Shown here: one piece after another, positions 10,603 through 22,139 of the stretch
How positions within the stretch are numbered: position 1 is the stretch's first letter
Layout: each line of letters begins with the position of its first letter
Source: Channallabes apus
Lineage: Eukaryota; Chordata; Actinopteri; Siluriformes; Clariidae
DNA: 64,000 nucleotides
Reading direction: 5' to 3'
NCBI GenBank assembly: GCA_030522415.1
Contig: CM060127.1
Span: 10,315,207-10,379,206, forward strand
Translations under genes and position numbers: made by a program
Notes under the pieces: model-generated
Database searches by the model: none
Told to the model about the DNA's origin: nothing
What the model saw: the letters and a program-made list of their open reading frames with translations, nothing else

Positions 10603-12004
10603 GAAAAGTCAGGTTACTGTACTACAGCCATGGCAATGTTTCGGTTACTTCATTGTGCTCTTGAATGTAGATGGCCACAGTTAATCTAACTGAAAGCACC
10701 TGTGCTATGCACCTACGTAGCGTAATTTATACATGAAACAGCTTATGATCAGCTCAGCTATAACAATAGGAATAGTGAATGCTTCAGAAGAACTACGGGC
10801 CTAATAGATACCACTCGCTACACATGGGTCACATGATAATAACCCCTGTTCTGGAGCTTACAAGTCTGACTTGTACTGTAACTTCTTGACATTTGGTCAT
10901 TCAGAAAGCCTTAACTAAGCACAGAATGAGAAGCCCCTGGCTACAGGGAAGGACTACACTCTACAGGTTCGAGCATTGCCGGGGCGGAGCTAAACATCCT
11001 GACATGCTTAATCATGCTCAGTGTGTCACTCCACCCTTTAACACATTAATACAGGCTGCAGGCATGGCTACTAGCAAAGAACTGCATATTCAAGCTTTCA
11101 GAAAAGCATTTCATTGTAGCAACTCTTTCAAAGCTCCGATTACAGTCCTAATTGGAATAAGGCTTTAATTTTTAAGATGCAAAGAAAGACTTTGTTCCTT
11201 CTGCACAATACAGTAGAAAGATTTAATATGAATGAGATGAAGATTTCAAATGATGGGTCACGATAAGTCTTTTAAAAGGCTCCAATTCTGTTAATCTGCG
11301 TAATAATTTATTTATGAAAAAGACATTAAAGCACAAGGGTTTTGAAGACTCTAGGTCCTAGTGACTAAAATAAAGTGTGATAAGGTGTTATGGAAATGAT
11401 ATTTCCCTTTGTCCAAACCCAAAGTTGAAATAATCTCTCTTCCTGCATATTGTAGTCCAGTCCCATGCCTAAGGGTTTTGGCTGAACAAACCTCTTATTC
11501 AGAAAGACATCTTAAAACAAGTTTATTGGGAGCTTTCACATGTAGCCAAAGTTTTACAACTCACTAGAGGATCATCAGGACAATTTCAATCAGAGCATTT
11601 TCCCATTTGCATAATAGCAAAGTCGTGCCTGTGACTTTACAAAGGCAGTGTATGAAAAGTCCCCTCCGGTTCATATGCTTATCCTCTGGCCATTCTTGCC
11701 AAACCAACTGACCCTGGTTGCTCTTGCAGTACCCCCCCCAGTGATATAATCGCTGTGTGACCTTTCATTCTACTTCCTTTTGTTTAAGACTGCCAATGAA
11801 TATACTGAATATACCAATGCTGAATGTATTTGGAGCTCTCAAAGATGTCTATAACACATTGGTGCATAGTAATTTATTGAAACTAATCACTCATGATGTT
11901 GAATAATGAGTAGTACTACTGAGGAAGACAATCACACAAGGTGTTCATAATGTTATTTAAAGTATTGAGGATACTGGGGATATCGCTTACCAATGATGGG
12001 ACAG
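10603..12004. other. unassigned non-coding DNA
   Basis: No gene or family recognised. A 50-bp segment at 11248-11297 recurs at 20294-20343 with about four mismatches. Confidence 0.5.
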
Positions 12005-12150
12005 TAGCAGCTCGAAACTGAGTTACCGATTGTAGGGTTGGCAGTTCGAGCCCAATCTCCACCAGGTTGCTGTTGTTGGGCCCTTGAGCAAGGCCCTTAA
12101 CCCAGAAGAAAGAAATCCACTGTGCGATAATGTATATGTAACAATAAAGG
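12005..12150 (+). repeat. diverged tRNA-derived SINE, family A-like
   Basis: Contains gcagttcgagcccaatc (B-box-like) and the family-A phrase gggcccttgagcaaggcc, followed by a different tail ending acaataaaggctta. Confidence 0.7.
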
Positions 12151-14662
12151 CTTAACCCAAGTTACCAGTCTGATACTGCTCTCTGTAAGGGAAAGATCGG
12201 ATGATATTGTACTATTTAAAGATGAGGAGAATGCTTTTATATTTCTCTAAAAATGAGAATTATTTGAATGCACCACAGGAATGGACGAAGCAACATTCAG
12301 AACATTCGGTACTGCTTTCATTTATACTGTAACTATGCATTCACTTCCTTTACCTAATAGGCTGTCTTTGGATTGTGACTTTACAGTAGGTTTTGCCACT
12401 AGTCTGCTGTATACAGTATATGAATTCCACCTAGCACTCGAGAGCAGCTCATGCCTACTTTTACTGTAAGTGTAGATGGGTTGATTGGCTACAGCATGAC
12501 AGGTTTGATCTGTTGTCCCTGTCAACCTGAAAACCTGTCTCCTCTGTGGTTTTAATAATGCAGCATGCACTTTCTGGATATATTCAGAAAGAGATGCTTC
12601 TTGCTGATTCAGCAGAAAAAAAAAATTAAACATTGACAGGCGTTCTGTTCCGTGTACCCTGTGGGGTGGACCCCTGTATTTGGCAGTAAAACCATAAAGG
12701 ACATCCTGGCGACAGTGTGCTCAGTAACCACTGGTCTATCGTTATCAGTATTCTACACTTTGGGTGCGGAGCAGAAGGTCATCCCTTCAGCAGCCATGTG
12801 ATTTCAGAACTAACACTGGGCATTCCTGCTGCATCTTACATATCTTCAGTGGTGAAATCAATAAAATAAATCTTCGACTTATTTTATTGATTTTACTCAC
12901 TAAATAATTTTGATTTTAAAAATAACTGTACATTTACATACCTTTTAAATATTGATTTGTTACTAGTGATGATCACACAAAATGCATTGATTTTCTTATT
13001 TAAACATATGCGTTTATGCTGTCACTCTCACCATATCAGGACTGAGCTACACCCCATGTGGGAAGGACAGGAACAAAACACTTCCACCAGTCCAAAAATT
13101 CAAGTTTACACAAATGACCAGTAGGTCATTATGAAAGTGCAGATTGGTTAAAAAAAAGTGATTGATGGTTACCGTGACAACATACAGTATCAGTACCTCA
13201 TTCTCTTGGTATCTGTGCTGCTGTTTCTTTTGGCTCCTTTTTCAAGCCACCAATTATAGGTGATCTCGTTAGCTAGCTAACATATTGAAAAGAATTGTGA
13301 ATTCATACGCATTTTTTTTTTGCGTGTGTTTCATGCCAATAACAATTTGATTGTTTTGGCGATTCCTGGGCATATCCTATAGCATCCTATCGTATTATGT
13401 ATCATGGTAGCAAGCTAAGCTACTGAAATAATGAAAGATGCTAACATTGGCTACTCACCATTTGGTTCATTAATGTCGGATGATGTCACTATGGATTTCT
13501 ACTAGACTGCACATTCATGTCAACAGTCAGTAACTCTGTCGGAGAGATGTCTAGAAAAATCATTTATCTTGTACTTAAAGTACATTTTAGAACCTGTACT
13601 TGTTGTGGTGTGGTGGAGTACATTCTTAGGCATGAATGCGGTGCCTGCGTACTTCTGCCACTTCTGCATATCTTCTTCTCTATTGCAGTATTGGAAACTA
13701 GAAATCTGTTGTTATTGAGTGTTATGCTCTCATCTCAGGTAGAAGGATAGCTTTTAACACCTTGACGTGTGCATCAAAAACCTGTCCTGATCCAACCACA
13801 TTGTAGCAGCTGCAATATGTTATTACGAGGCTCAGCAAAAGGCATTTGAGCCAAACAACCATGTTTTTGTCTGCCTTAACAGTCCCTGTGATTTTCTGCA
13901 TTCTGTTGCCATGACTCCCATAGTCCTGTATCTAAGACTTGTGCACCTTCTTACTGTGGACATTCTTTCCTTGGCAAGTGTGCCACTGTTGCAGCAATGC
14001 AACTTACTGTATGTTATCCAGTGTATCATCTGCGTTCCACTTCAAAATACAAGCCAGTCCATATTTGGGCTGTATGAATGATGGCATTACGCACAAAGCT
14101 TCACTAGTCTGTACTAATGAGTCATCTGGCCTCTCTACCAGATGCATTGTTCTCAAGCCAAGGGCTTCTGTCCTGTTTAAGCATGCATCATCAATAAAAT
14201 TGGTATATGGGTGGATGCATCACAACAACCACTTGTCCAGCTGTATTGTGTAAAGGATCCATCATTTGCCTCTACTTTTGCCAAGTAAACCTAAAACATA
14301 GAGCATACTGTGATGCTGCTGTGCTGTGCTCCGGCTTTATGATTCAATGTTCACTCTGTTTTGTTTTCAAGTTTGTCTGTAACCATGTTTGGCTGTGTAA
14401 GATGATGAATGGATAGTATCTTCATATTCCAGTTGCTATAAAGACATTATGCTTCAGTTAGGCCAGGTCTCTTTGAATATCTGTAGCAGATATTCAGGTT
14501 GGCTTACTGTAGAATGAGTGTGTGAATGTGGGTGCAACTGTGTATTTCAGTGCTCTCAGTGTCAATTCAATTCAGTCACATTCAATCTGCACCCATAGAC
14601 AAAAAACTAATCAGAGCTACAGCCTAAATATTCTAAAATAAAATAAATATAAAATAAAAAAC
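12151..14662. other. unassigned non-coding DNA, no recognised gene
   Basis: Short ORFs on both strands lack motifs, splice context or composition typical of genes. The 13780-14400 part is less AT-rich and may be an old repeat, but I cannot name it. Confidence 0.5.
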
Positions 14663-14758
14663 GCTCACTGATAACTTCATTAGGTACACCTAGTACTGGG
14701 TTGTGCCCGGTTTTTTTGCCTTCGGAACTGCCTTAATTGAACTGCCTTCATGGCATTG

Positions 14759-15358
14759 TGTCACGGTCCGTGCAGGCGCGGTGGATCCAAGCGCAGAGCG
14801 CGTGTGGAAAACAGCGCCGGTTATCCTGTGGTGAACTATGCGCTGATAGTTTTATGAATGAAAGGAGGCGTGGCGCGAGCTTAGAGCAGAGCGTGCGGGA
14901 GGGAAGAGCCGGCGTACACTGAATGCAAGCCTGATCCGTGCAGAGTAATCGAGAGCATGAGCGTGCGTGGTTCAAAGCCGAGAATTCAAATACAGTCCGT
15001 GATCCTGAATCGTGGTCATGAAACGTGAGCGAGAGTCGATAACCGGAAATCCGAAAAGGCAGTAGTCCAAAACGTGAGACGTGAGCAAGGTCCGTGAAAC
15101 AGAGCATGGGTCGAGATCCAAATGTCAAGGCAGAGAAGAACGCTGGAAAATTGGGCATGAAGGCACACAATAATCTGGCGAGGGGTGGTGGTTTTAGAAA
15201 GAGTTATATAGAACCAGGTAATGAATGAAATGAAGAACAGGTGTGTTGAGCCGGTGAATGAGGAGGCAAAATGAAAGCAGTGGGCTGGAGTGTGGAACGG
15301 AGTCGCAGGTAATCATGGCTTGGCTTGAGGCGGGGGCGTGACCTGGCGTATCGTGACA
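14759..15358 (-). repeat. 3' LTR of the sushi element
   Basis: 600 bp, from tgtcacgg on the plus strand to cgtatcgtgaca. It matches the other LTR except at two sites (atgaagaac versus atgaggaac near 15228 and gaggaggc versus gaggcggc near 15269). On the minus strand a TATATAA box at 15210-15204 lies 31 nt upstream of the predicted RNA start at 15179. Confidence 0.96.
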
Positions 15359-17022
15359 GTACCCCCCCCCCCCCTACGGACGCCACCTGGCGTTCTAGAA
15401 GATGCTTCCGGGTGAAGGTTATGGAAATCCGTGATGAGGGAGCGGTCCAGGATGAATCTGGCAGGGACCCAGCTTCTCTCCTCAGGCCCGTAGCCTTCCC
15501 AGTCCACGAGGTACTGAAGGCCACGGCCTCTGCGGCGAGACTTAAGAAGTCTTCTGACAGTAAAGGCTTCGCCGCCATCTATGAGTCGAGGTGGTGGGGG
15601 AGGGTGGGGCTGTGGTGCCAGAGGGCAAGGTACCAATCTGCGGATCTGGGAGACGTGGAAAGTGGGGTTGACTCGACGCATGGACAAAGGGAGGGCCAGT
15701 CTGACAGAACACGGGTTGATAATGCGTGAGATGGTGAATGGGCCAACGAACCTTGGCGAGAGTTTTCTGGACGTTGTCTTGAGAGGCAGGTCCCGTGTGG
15801 ACAGCATGACTCTTTGGCCGATCCGGTATTTGGGGGCCACAGAACGATGGCGGTTAGCCTTACGCTGGAAGGTACTCACGGTTCGTCTCAGCTGAGCCCG
15901 AGCCCGTCGCCATGTGTTTTTACAGCGGCGGACGAAGGCTTGGGCTGACGGGACTGCAGTTTCCTCCTCCTGAGTGGGGAACAGTGGTGGTTGGTAACCA
16001 AGGCAGCATTGGAAAGGTGACATTCCGGTGGAGGAAGTGGTGAGTGTGTTATGGGCATATTCCACCCAAGGAAGATAACGGCTCCATGAAGCTGCATCAC
16101 GTGAGACCATGCATCTCAGGGATTTCTCAAGCTCTTGGTTGATGCGTTCAGTCTGACCGTTACTCTGGGGGTGAAAACCTGAAGAAAGGCTGGGTGTGGC
16201 GCCAATAAGGGTGCAAAAGGCCTTCCAGAATTGCGCTGAGAATTGGGGTCCCCTGTCTGAGACTATGTCTACGGGTAATCCATGGAGCCGAAACACGTGG
16301 TGAATCATAAGTTCAGCTGTTTCTTTGGCCGACGGGAGTTTGGGTAACGGAATGAAGTGAGCTGATTTGGAGAAGCGGTCAACAACAGTGAGTATGCAGG
16401 TGTTATTGTTTGAGGAGGGTAATCCAGTGACAAAATCGAGGGCGATGTGAGACCAAGGGCGGTGGGGGATGGGGAGGGGTTTTAAAAGACCCTCAGGAGG
16501 ACGGTTTAGAGTCTTGTTCCTGGTGCATGTGTCACAAGAGGCCACGAAGTTCTTGACATCCTCCATGATTGATGGCCACCAGAAGCGTTGCTGTAGTAGG
16601 GATAGGGTGCGGGTTGCTCCTGGGTGGCAGGCTAATCTTGAGCTGTGGCCCCAGTCCAGTACTTGTGGGCGGATGGCAGCTGGGACAAAGAGCCGTCCCA
16701 GAGGAACGTTACTAGGGCCTGGCTCCTGTTCGAGGGACTGCAAGACCTGGTTCTCCACTTCCAGACGGGTGGTGGCCAAGAGGCATTGAGGTGGTAGGAT
16801 GGTGTCCAGGGTTGGGGTTTCCCGAGGAGTGTTGAAGGCTGTCTTCCACTCGTCACCTTCCCTGATCCGGACTAAATGGTAAGCATTCCTCAGGTCCAGT
16901 TTCGTAAAAAGGCGGGCATCTTGCAGTAGCTCAAAGGCTGTGGACATCAAGGGGAGCGGGTATCGATTCTTGACCGTGATTTCATTGAGTCCTCTGTAAT
17001 CTATGCAGGGCCGAAGGGACTT
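15313..17022 (-). pseudogene. sushi pol, 3' part: truncated RT, integrase, chromodomain
   Basis: The open frame starts at the SINE junction (17022); the first ATG is at 16950. Residue numbers are from that ATG. RT begins normally with the CIDYRGLN segment upstream of the ATG and the KLDLRNAYH aspartate (D19), but after TAFNTP (residue 42) the protein jumps directly to the RNase H-integrase linker, so the YxDD motif and RNase H are absent: an in-frame deletion of roughly 1 kb (size estimated from family knowledge). The integrase has H102, H109, C139 and C142, and catalytic D172, D232 and E268 with 35 residues between the last two. A chromodomain occupies about 462-508 ([16 protein letters not shown]). 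The frame ends in U3 after reading through the G tract. Integrase and chromodomain look intact, so only RT function is lost. Confidence 0.92.
15359..15378 (-). other. polypurine tract of the sushi element
   Basis: A run of about 14 G on the minus strand directly abuts the 3' LTR, the position where plus-strand DNA synthesis is primed in LTR elements. The coding frame passes through it. Confidence 0.75.
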
Positions 17023-17027
17023 GTCTT

Positions 17028-17232
17028 ACATTTACATTTACATTTAGGCATTTGGCAGACGCTCTTATCCAGAGCGACTTACATTTTTATCTCAGTACAC
17101 ATCTGAGCAGTTGAGGGTTAAGGGCCTTGCTCAAGGGCCCAACAGTGGCAACTTGGTGGTTGTGGGGTTTGAACCTGGGATCTTCCGAACCGTAGTCCAA
17201 TGCCTTAACCACTGAGCTACCCCTGGCCCCTG
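17028..17232 (-). repeat. SINE family A inserted in the sushi RT
   Basis: Same family as 10398-10595. Flanked by gtctt (17023-17027 and 17233-17237). The SINE plus one duplicate is 210 bp, a multiple of three, so the pol frame downstream stays in phase, but the SINE brings a stop at 17131. Confidence 0.92.
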
Positions 17233-18915
17233 GTCTTTTTTCTCTACAAAAAAAAATCCAACACCGGCTGGGGAAGAGGAGGGGCGAATGATGCCCGCAG
17301 CTAGGGATTCAGAAATGTAGAGTTCCATTGCCTCTCTTTCAGGGCGTGATAGGGCATAGAGGCGTCCCTTTGGGGGCGAGGTGCCGGGGAGGAGGTCAAT
17401 GGTGCAATCGTAGGGGCAGTGGGGAGGGAGCGAGATGGCACGTGATTTACTAAAGACCTGTTTCAGATCATGATATTCAGCCGGGACCTTGGACAAGCTG
17501 GGGATCTCTTCTTGAGACGTGGTTAGTTCATTTCTTGGAGATGCAGAATGAAGACAGGAAGACAAACAGGCAGGGCTCCATTCAAGGACATTTTTCCTTG
17601 TCCAGTCAATGTGAGGGTTATGTTGCTTTAACCATGGGAGGCCAAGGACGACTGGTGCATGGGGGCTCTTGATAATTAAGAGGGAGATATTTTCGGCATG
17701 GTTCCCTGAGAATTGAAGTGTGAGTGGGGCTGAGCGGTGTGTAATCGGGGGAAGTTTGCTGCCATCTAGTGCCTGGACATGGAAGGGTCGACTAAGTGGA
17801 ACAGAAGGAATCTTGAGCTTAGCGATCGTGGAGGCAGCTATCAGGTTTTGATCTGCCCCGGAGTCTACGAGGGCGTTCAGGACATAGGGCTGGTTATCGT
17901 AGGTCAGAGTTACAGAGAACAATGGTCGTCGGTCTGGGAATGAGCTGAGTGCTGGGGTCCCCTGTACTCCCAGAATTACTGGGGGTCCTGAAACTTTTAA
18001 TGGGCAGGTTCGTACTAGATGGCCTGCTTGGCCACAGTAGAAGCAAGAGCCCTCGTCGCGACGTCGCTGACGTTCCTTTAACGAGATACGAGTACGACCA
18101 ATCTGCATGGGCTCATGTGGGGTTTCAAGTGTTGGCATGGTGATGATTGAGGCTGGTGGTTGGTTATGAGCTGGGGATCTGGACCACTGATGGTCCACCT
18201 GATAGTGGGCATGTTTGCGAACGTCGATACGTGTTGCAAGGTCCATGAGCTCTTGGATCGTGGAGGGAAGTTCTCGAGCTGCCAATTCATCCATAATCGA
18301 ATCAGCCAGTCCATGGAGAAAAGCGTCGAAGAGCGCCTGATCATCCCAGCCACAAGAGGGGGCTAGGGTCCTGAAATTGATGGTGTAATCATGTACAGAG
18401 CGGGATCCTTGGCTTAACTTGAGTAATTGGCCTGCCGCCTGGCGTCCTGAAAATGAGCGGTCAAACACCCTCCTCATTTCAGAGGTGAATGCCCAGTAGG
18501 TGGCGCAGCAGGGGACCTGGGCGTCCCATAGCGATGTCCCCCACTCCCTTGCTCTTCCAGTAAGGAGGGTTATAATGTACGCTACCTTAGACCGTTCTGT
18601 GGGGAAGGACGAAGCTTGCAATTCCAGTACAAGAGAGCATTGAGACAGGAATGAACGGCAGGTGAGTGGATCACCGTCATACGTGGGCGGCGCAGGGAGG
18701 CGTGGCTCTTGGCGTGTGGTGGGCGCTAGTGGTACTTCAGAAGCGGGAGATGGAATAAGATGCAGCTGTTTAATCTGATCAGTGAGAGATGTCAGCGTTT
18801 GCGTGACAGTGCTAAGCGTAGTCATGATGTGTTGAATATCATGCTGATGAGAGCCTAAAAGCGTGCCTTGGTTACGTAGCGCCGTTTCCAGGCGTGCGAT
18901 ATCTGTTGGATCCAT
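17131..18915 (-). pseudogene. sushi gag-protease and RT N-terminus
   Basis: Starts at ATG 18915 (MDPTDIARLE), chosen because it follows the primer-binding site and matches gag starts of the sushi group and of PEG10/RTL genes derived from it. Order: a coiled-coil-like N-terminus, the capsid-like gag domain (YDGDPLTCRSFL onward), a CCHC zinc knuckle (CFYCGQAGH near 18047), an aspartic protease (VDSGAD near 17868), then the RT start up to FFFVEKKD, where the SINE enters; the last ~35 codons to the stop at 17131 are SINE-encoded. Gag, protease and pol share one frame with no frameshift, as in Tf1. The frame is also open upstream through the LTR to 19344. Confidence 0.92.
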
Positions 18916-18920
18916 AAATG

Positions 18921-18930
18921 GCCAGATTAT
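18921..18930 (-). other. primer-binding site, self-priming type
   Basis: Two bases inside the 5' LTR the minus strand reads ataatctggc. This is the exact complement of gccagattat at 19353-19344 (and 15179-15170), which begins at the predicted RNA 5' end. No tRNA-type TGG-start site is seen. Tf1 and related elements prime reverse transcription with the first nucleotides of their own RNA. Confidence 0.75.
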
Positions 18931-18932
18931 AC

Positions 18933-19532
18933 TGTCACGGTCCGTGCAGGCGCGGTGGATCCAAGCGCAGAGCGCGTGTGGAAAACAGCGCCGGTTATCC
19001 TGTGGTGAACTATGCGCTGATAGTTTTATGAATGAAAGGAGGCGTGGCGCGAGCTTAGAGCAGAGCGTGCGGGAGGGAAGAGCCGGCGTACACTGAATGC
19101 AAGCCTGATCCGTGCAGAGTAATCGAGAGCATGAGCGTGCGTGGTTCAAAGCCGAGAATTCAAATACAGTCCGTGATCCTGAATCGTGGTCATGAAACGT
19201 GAGCGAGAGTCGATAACCGGAAATCCGAAAAGGCAGTAGTCCAAAACGTGAGACGTGAGCAAGGTCCGTGAAACAGAGCATGGGTCGAGATCCAAATGTC
19301 AAGGCAGAGAAGAACGCTGGAAAATTGGGCATGAAGGCACACAATAATCTGGCGAGGGGTGGTGGTTTTAGAAAGAGTTATATAGAACCAGGTAATGAAT
19401 GAAATGAGGAACAGGTGTGTTGAGCCGGTGAATGAGGCGGCAAAATGAAAGCAGTGGGCTGGAGTGTGGAACGGAGTCGCAGGTAATCATGGCTTGGCTT
19501 GAGGCGGGGGCGTGACCTGGCGTATCGTGACA
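18933..19532 (-). repeat. 5' LTR of the sushi element
   Basis: 600 bp, ends tgtcac...gtgaca, followed by the target duplication cattg at 19533-19537. Two differences from the partner LTR. Confidence 0.96.
19353..19384 (-). promoter_or_regulatory. predicted sushi LTR core promoter and RNA start
   Basis: TATATAA on the minus strand at 19384-19378, then 24 nt, then gccagattat starting at 19353, which is 31 nt from the first T of the TATA box. The start position is supported independently by its complementarity to the primer-binding site. It divides the LTR into U3 of about 179 nt and R-U5 of about 421 nt. Confidence 0.7.
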
Positions 19533-20450
19533 CATTGATTCAACAGGGTACTGGAAATATGTTTTAGAGATTTTGGTCTATATCGACATGACCATGTCAT
19601 GCAGTTTGTGACTGTGACAAGGGATGCACATGGTCAGGACACGGTCAGGACACGGTCAGCAACAATACTCAGATAGGGTGTGGCATTTAAACCATGCTCA
19701 GTTGGTACTAAGGACCAAAGTGTGCCCAACTCCATTACACCACCAGCAGCAGCCTGAACAGGTGATACAAGGCAGGATGCATCCATGCATTCATGTTGTT
19801 TATGCCAAGTTCTGACCCTACCATTGCAGCAGAAATTGAGACGGTTCAGACCAGGCAATTGTTCTCCCATCATATAATCCAGTTTTGATATGTCCATGAG
19901 AATTGTATTCTCAGTTTCCTGCTCTTAGCTGACAGGACTGGCACCCAGTGTGGTCTTCTCCTGCTATGGACCACATGCTTTAAGGATGTCAGTTCTTCAG
20001 CATACCTCAATTGTAACAGGATGTTATTTGAGTTGCTGTTGCCTTTCTATCAGCTCGACCCAGTTTGGCCGTTATCCTCTGACTTTTAGCATCAACACGA
20101 TGTTTTACCCCAGAGAACTGCCCTCACTGAATATTTTCTAATTTTTTAGACCTTTCTCTGTAAACCCTAGAGCTAGTTGTGTTTGAGACAATGTTCCTAG
20201 ATCAAGCAATTTTGGAAATACTCAGACCAGCTAGAACAGCACCAACCATGTCATGTTTAAATCACATTTCTTCCCTATTCTGATGCTCGGTTTAAATGAT
20301 GGGTCCAGATAAGTCTTATAAAAGGCTCCAATACTGTTAATCTCCTAATGTCTAAATGCACATGAATTGCTGCCATGTGATTGGCTGATTAGATATTTGA
20401 GTTAACGAGCTTTTGAACAAGGTTCCCTTACGACTGGGACAGTGAGTATA

Positions 20451-20939
20451 ATAATCAGTAGAAAATGTGTTTGTTTCTTTCTTTCTTTCTTCTTTTCCTG
20501 GTTGTTTATTTTCATTCTTAGTATATCAATACTAAAATCATAAAATCAATACATAAAATCCAACATAGGCCAAAAAAAGAATTTCAGATTAACCTATAGG
20601 TCTCTTTTCTCATATCTAGCTTCTGTAAGTCCTTACTTTACCTAGAATCAGTGGACAAAAGTGTACCAGTACCAACAGACTTCTAATTTGAAGCACATAA
20701 ATTGTTCGCAGAGGCTTGTGTTTAAACTGTCCAACATTTTCTCAAATGGGAGCAAGCATCAGAGGACTCGTTTACCCAGTGCCAGAAGCTATGCCTAATA
20801 TAATAAGGCTCTCTTTAAACTCAGTGTGAGAGTGAATTATTTTCTACTGTGCTCCTCATTGTTATTAACAAGTCCATTTTCCAGGTTGCAGTCAAGGCTG
20901 TGCTAAACTTATTAAACTCACTAGGCATGGAGAATCTAA
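20451..20939. other. unassigned non-coding DNA
   Basis: Short CTTT-rich run near 20475; otherwise nothing recognised. Confidence 0.45.
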
Positions 20940-21375
20940 TCTCACAACACTGTCCAGGGCGTTTGTATATGTGAGCTTGGAATTATGTGTGGCGGTTGAT
21001 AGGAGTGGCAAACACCAGTGTCCCGGTTCCACAGGCAGCCTTACCCGCCCGTGCCATAGCACTGCCTCCACCATGTTTAACAGATGATGTCATATACTTT
21101 GGATCATGAGCCCTTACTTTCCTTCTCCATATTCCATTGTTCCACACATTCTGTTACAAGTTAACTTGTTTTATCTATCCAAAGAATCTTGTTCCAGAAC
21201 TGGCCAGACTTTTAGATCTAAGTCCAATCTGGCCTTCCTGTTCTTGAGTTTTCTCAGTGGTTGTCAGAGATGCCTCTTCATTGAAGACTTCATTGTAGGA
21301 CACGCCTACCTCCTTCAAATAATTGTTAACCTTCAGGTTGTAAGGGTTTTTGTCTTCACAGAGGAAAGAATTCTG
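20940..21375 (-). pseudogene. Tc1-like transposase relic
   Basis: Plus-strand phrases such as ctgcctccaccatgttt near 21062 and ccaaagaatcttgttccag near 21179 are complements of conserved Tc1 transposase segments. A minus-strand piece reads KNPYNLKVNNYLKEVGVS, resembling the helix-turn-helix region of a Tc1 protein. Frames are broken and no terminal repeats are seen. Confidence 0.7.
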
Positions 21376-22139
21376 CACTGTAAAAAATGTTCGTAATTTT
21401 AACAGTAAAATACCGTATAAATGCTACAGAATGAAACTGTATTTCACAAAACTTTACAGTGAAAAACTGTAATTAGTTTTACAGAGTAAGACTTTAAATT
21501 TCACAGTTAAAAACATATGAAAATATGGTTTATTTCAGTAAAATTTATGATGTACTGTATTTATAAAAAGGAAACTCTCAGAGAAGGTATTTGTTACTAA
21601 TATCATGAAGCATCAGTTTATATTTTACTAAATCTTTGTTGATAGAGTTTAAAAATCAGAAAAATATCTGCTCTGTAAAAAATAAACCGAACATTTTACG
21701 GTAAAATAATGGCAGCTGTGGTTGCCAGAAATTTACCATAAAAAAACGGTAGCAACGTTATTGGTTGTACGGGACTGAACTCATTATACTGTATAATTTA
21801 CAGATTTTAATAGTTTTTTTCTACGGTTTATAGCCGTCTAATTTACATTAACCAAGGACTTCAAATTCGTGAATGGTATTCCGCCCTTTGATCATTGTGG
21901 CAAGGACAGCCGCTAGCACACGGCACTTTTCCCGCCGCCACCGCTCACCAGCCTGTGCCCGCATTCCAGCAGGGCACTGCCCACCAGAACTGCACGTGCA
22001 CAGCTTTCCTTCCCTTTTTCCCTTCCTCCCTCCTTTAACCCTTTCCTTCCCTAAGTAAAATTACCCCTTTTCCGTAAGACCTCGTCCTTGTTTGTTGTTG
22101 CCCCCCTTGTGCCAAACCCATTACAAAATACATGAACAT

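Larger units (their letters stand above)
14759..19532 (-). mobile_element. Tf1/sushi-group chromovirus, internally deleted (4,774 bp)
   Basis: Two 600-bp LTRs in direct repeat, TG...CA ends, a 5-bp target duplication cattg (14754-14758 and 19533-19537), a gag-protease-pol reading frame on the minus strand, a C-terminal chromodomain, a poly-G polypurine tract and a self-complementary primer-binding site. The catalytic core of RT and all of RNase H are missing, and a 205-bp SINE interrupts the RT N-terminus. The LTRs differ at only two positions, so the insertion is recent although the copy is not autonomous. Confidence 0.95.
14663..20450 (-). mobile_element. Tc1-like transposon relic split by an LTR retrotransposon
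   Basis: The left part (14663-14758) starts with cttcattaggtacacctag and the right part (19533-20450) carries long blocks of the same Tc1 family, such as gtcagcaacaatactcag near 19656, tttcctgctcttagctgac near 19915 and gatgctcggttt near 20282. The transposase would be on the minus strand but has many stops. The sushi element inserted at the cattg target separates the two parts exactly. Confidence 0.85.

Noticed and set aside
13517..14416. Cluster of ORFs on both strands near 14 kb
   Set aside because: Cysteine- and leucine-rich conceptual products without domain, with stops in all frames between them; not supported as exons.
14748..15170. 140-codon ORF in the 3' LTR
   Set aside because: Same sequence as the open R-U5 part of the 5' LTR; no gag follows it here, so it is not a separate gene.
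15325..16789. Plus-strand ORFs over the sushi pol region (to 134 codons)
   Set aside because: Shadows of the minus-strand integrase and chromodomain frame.
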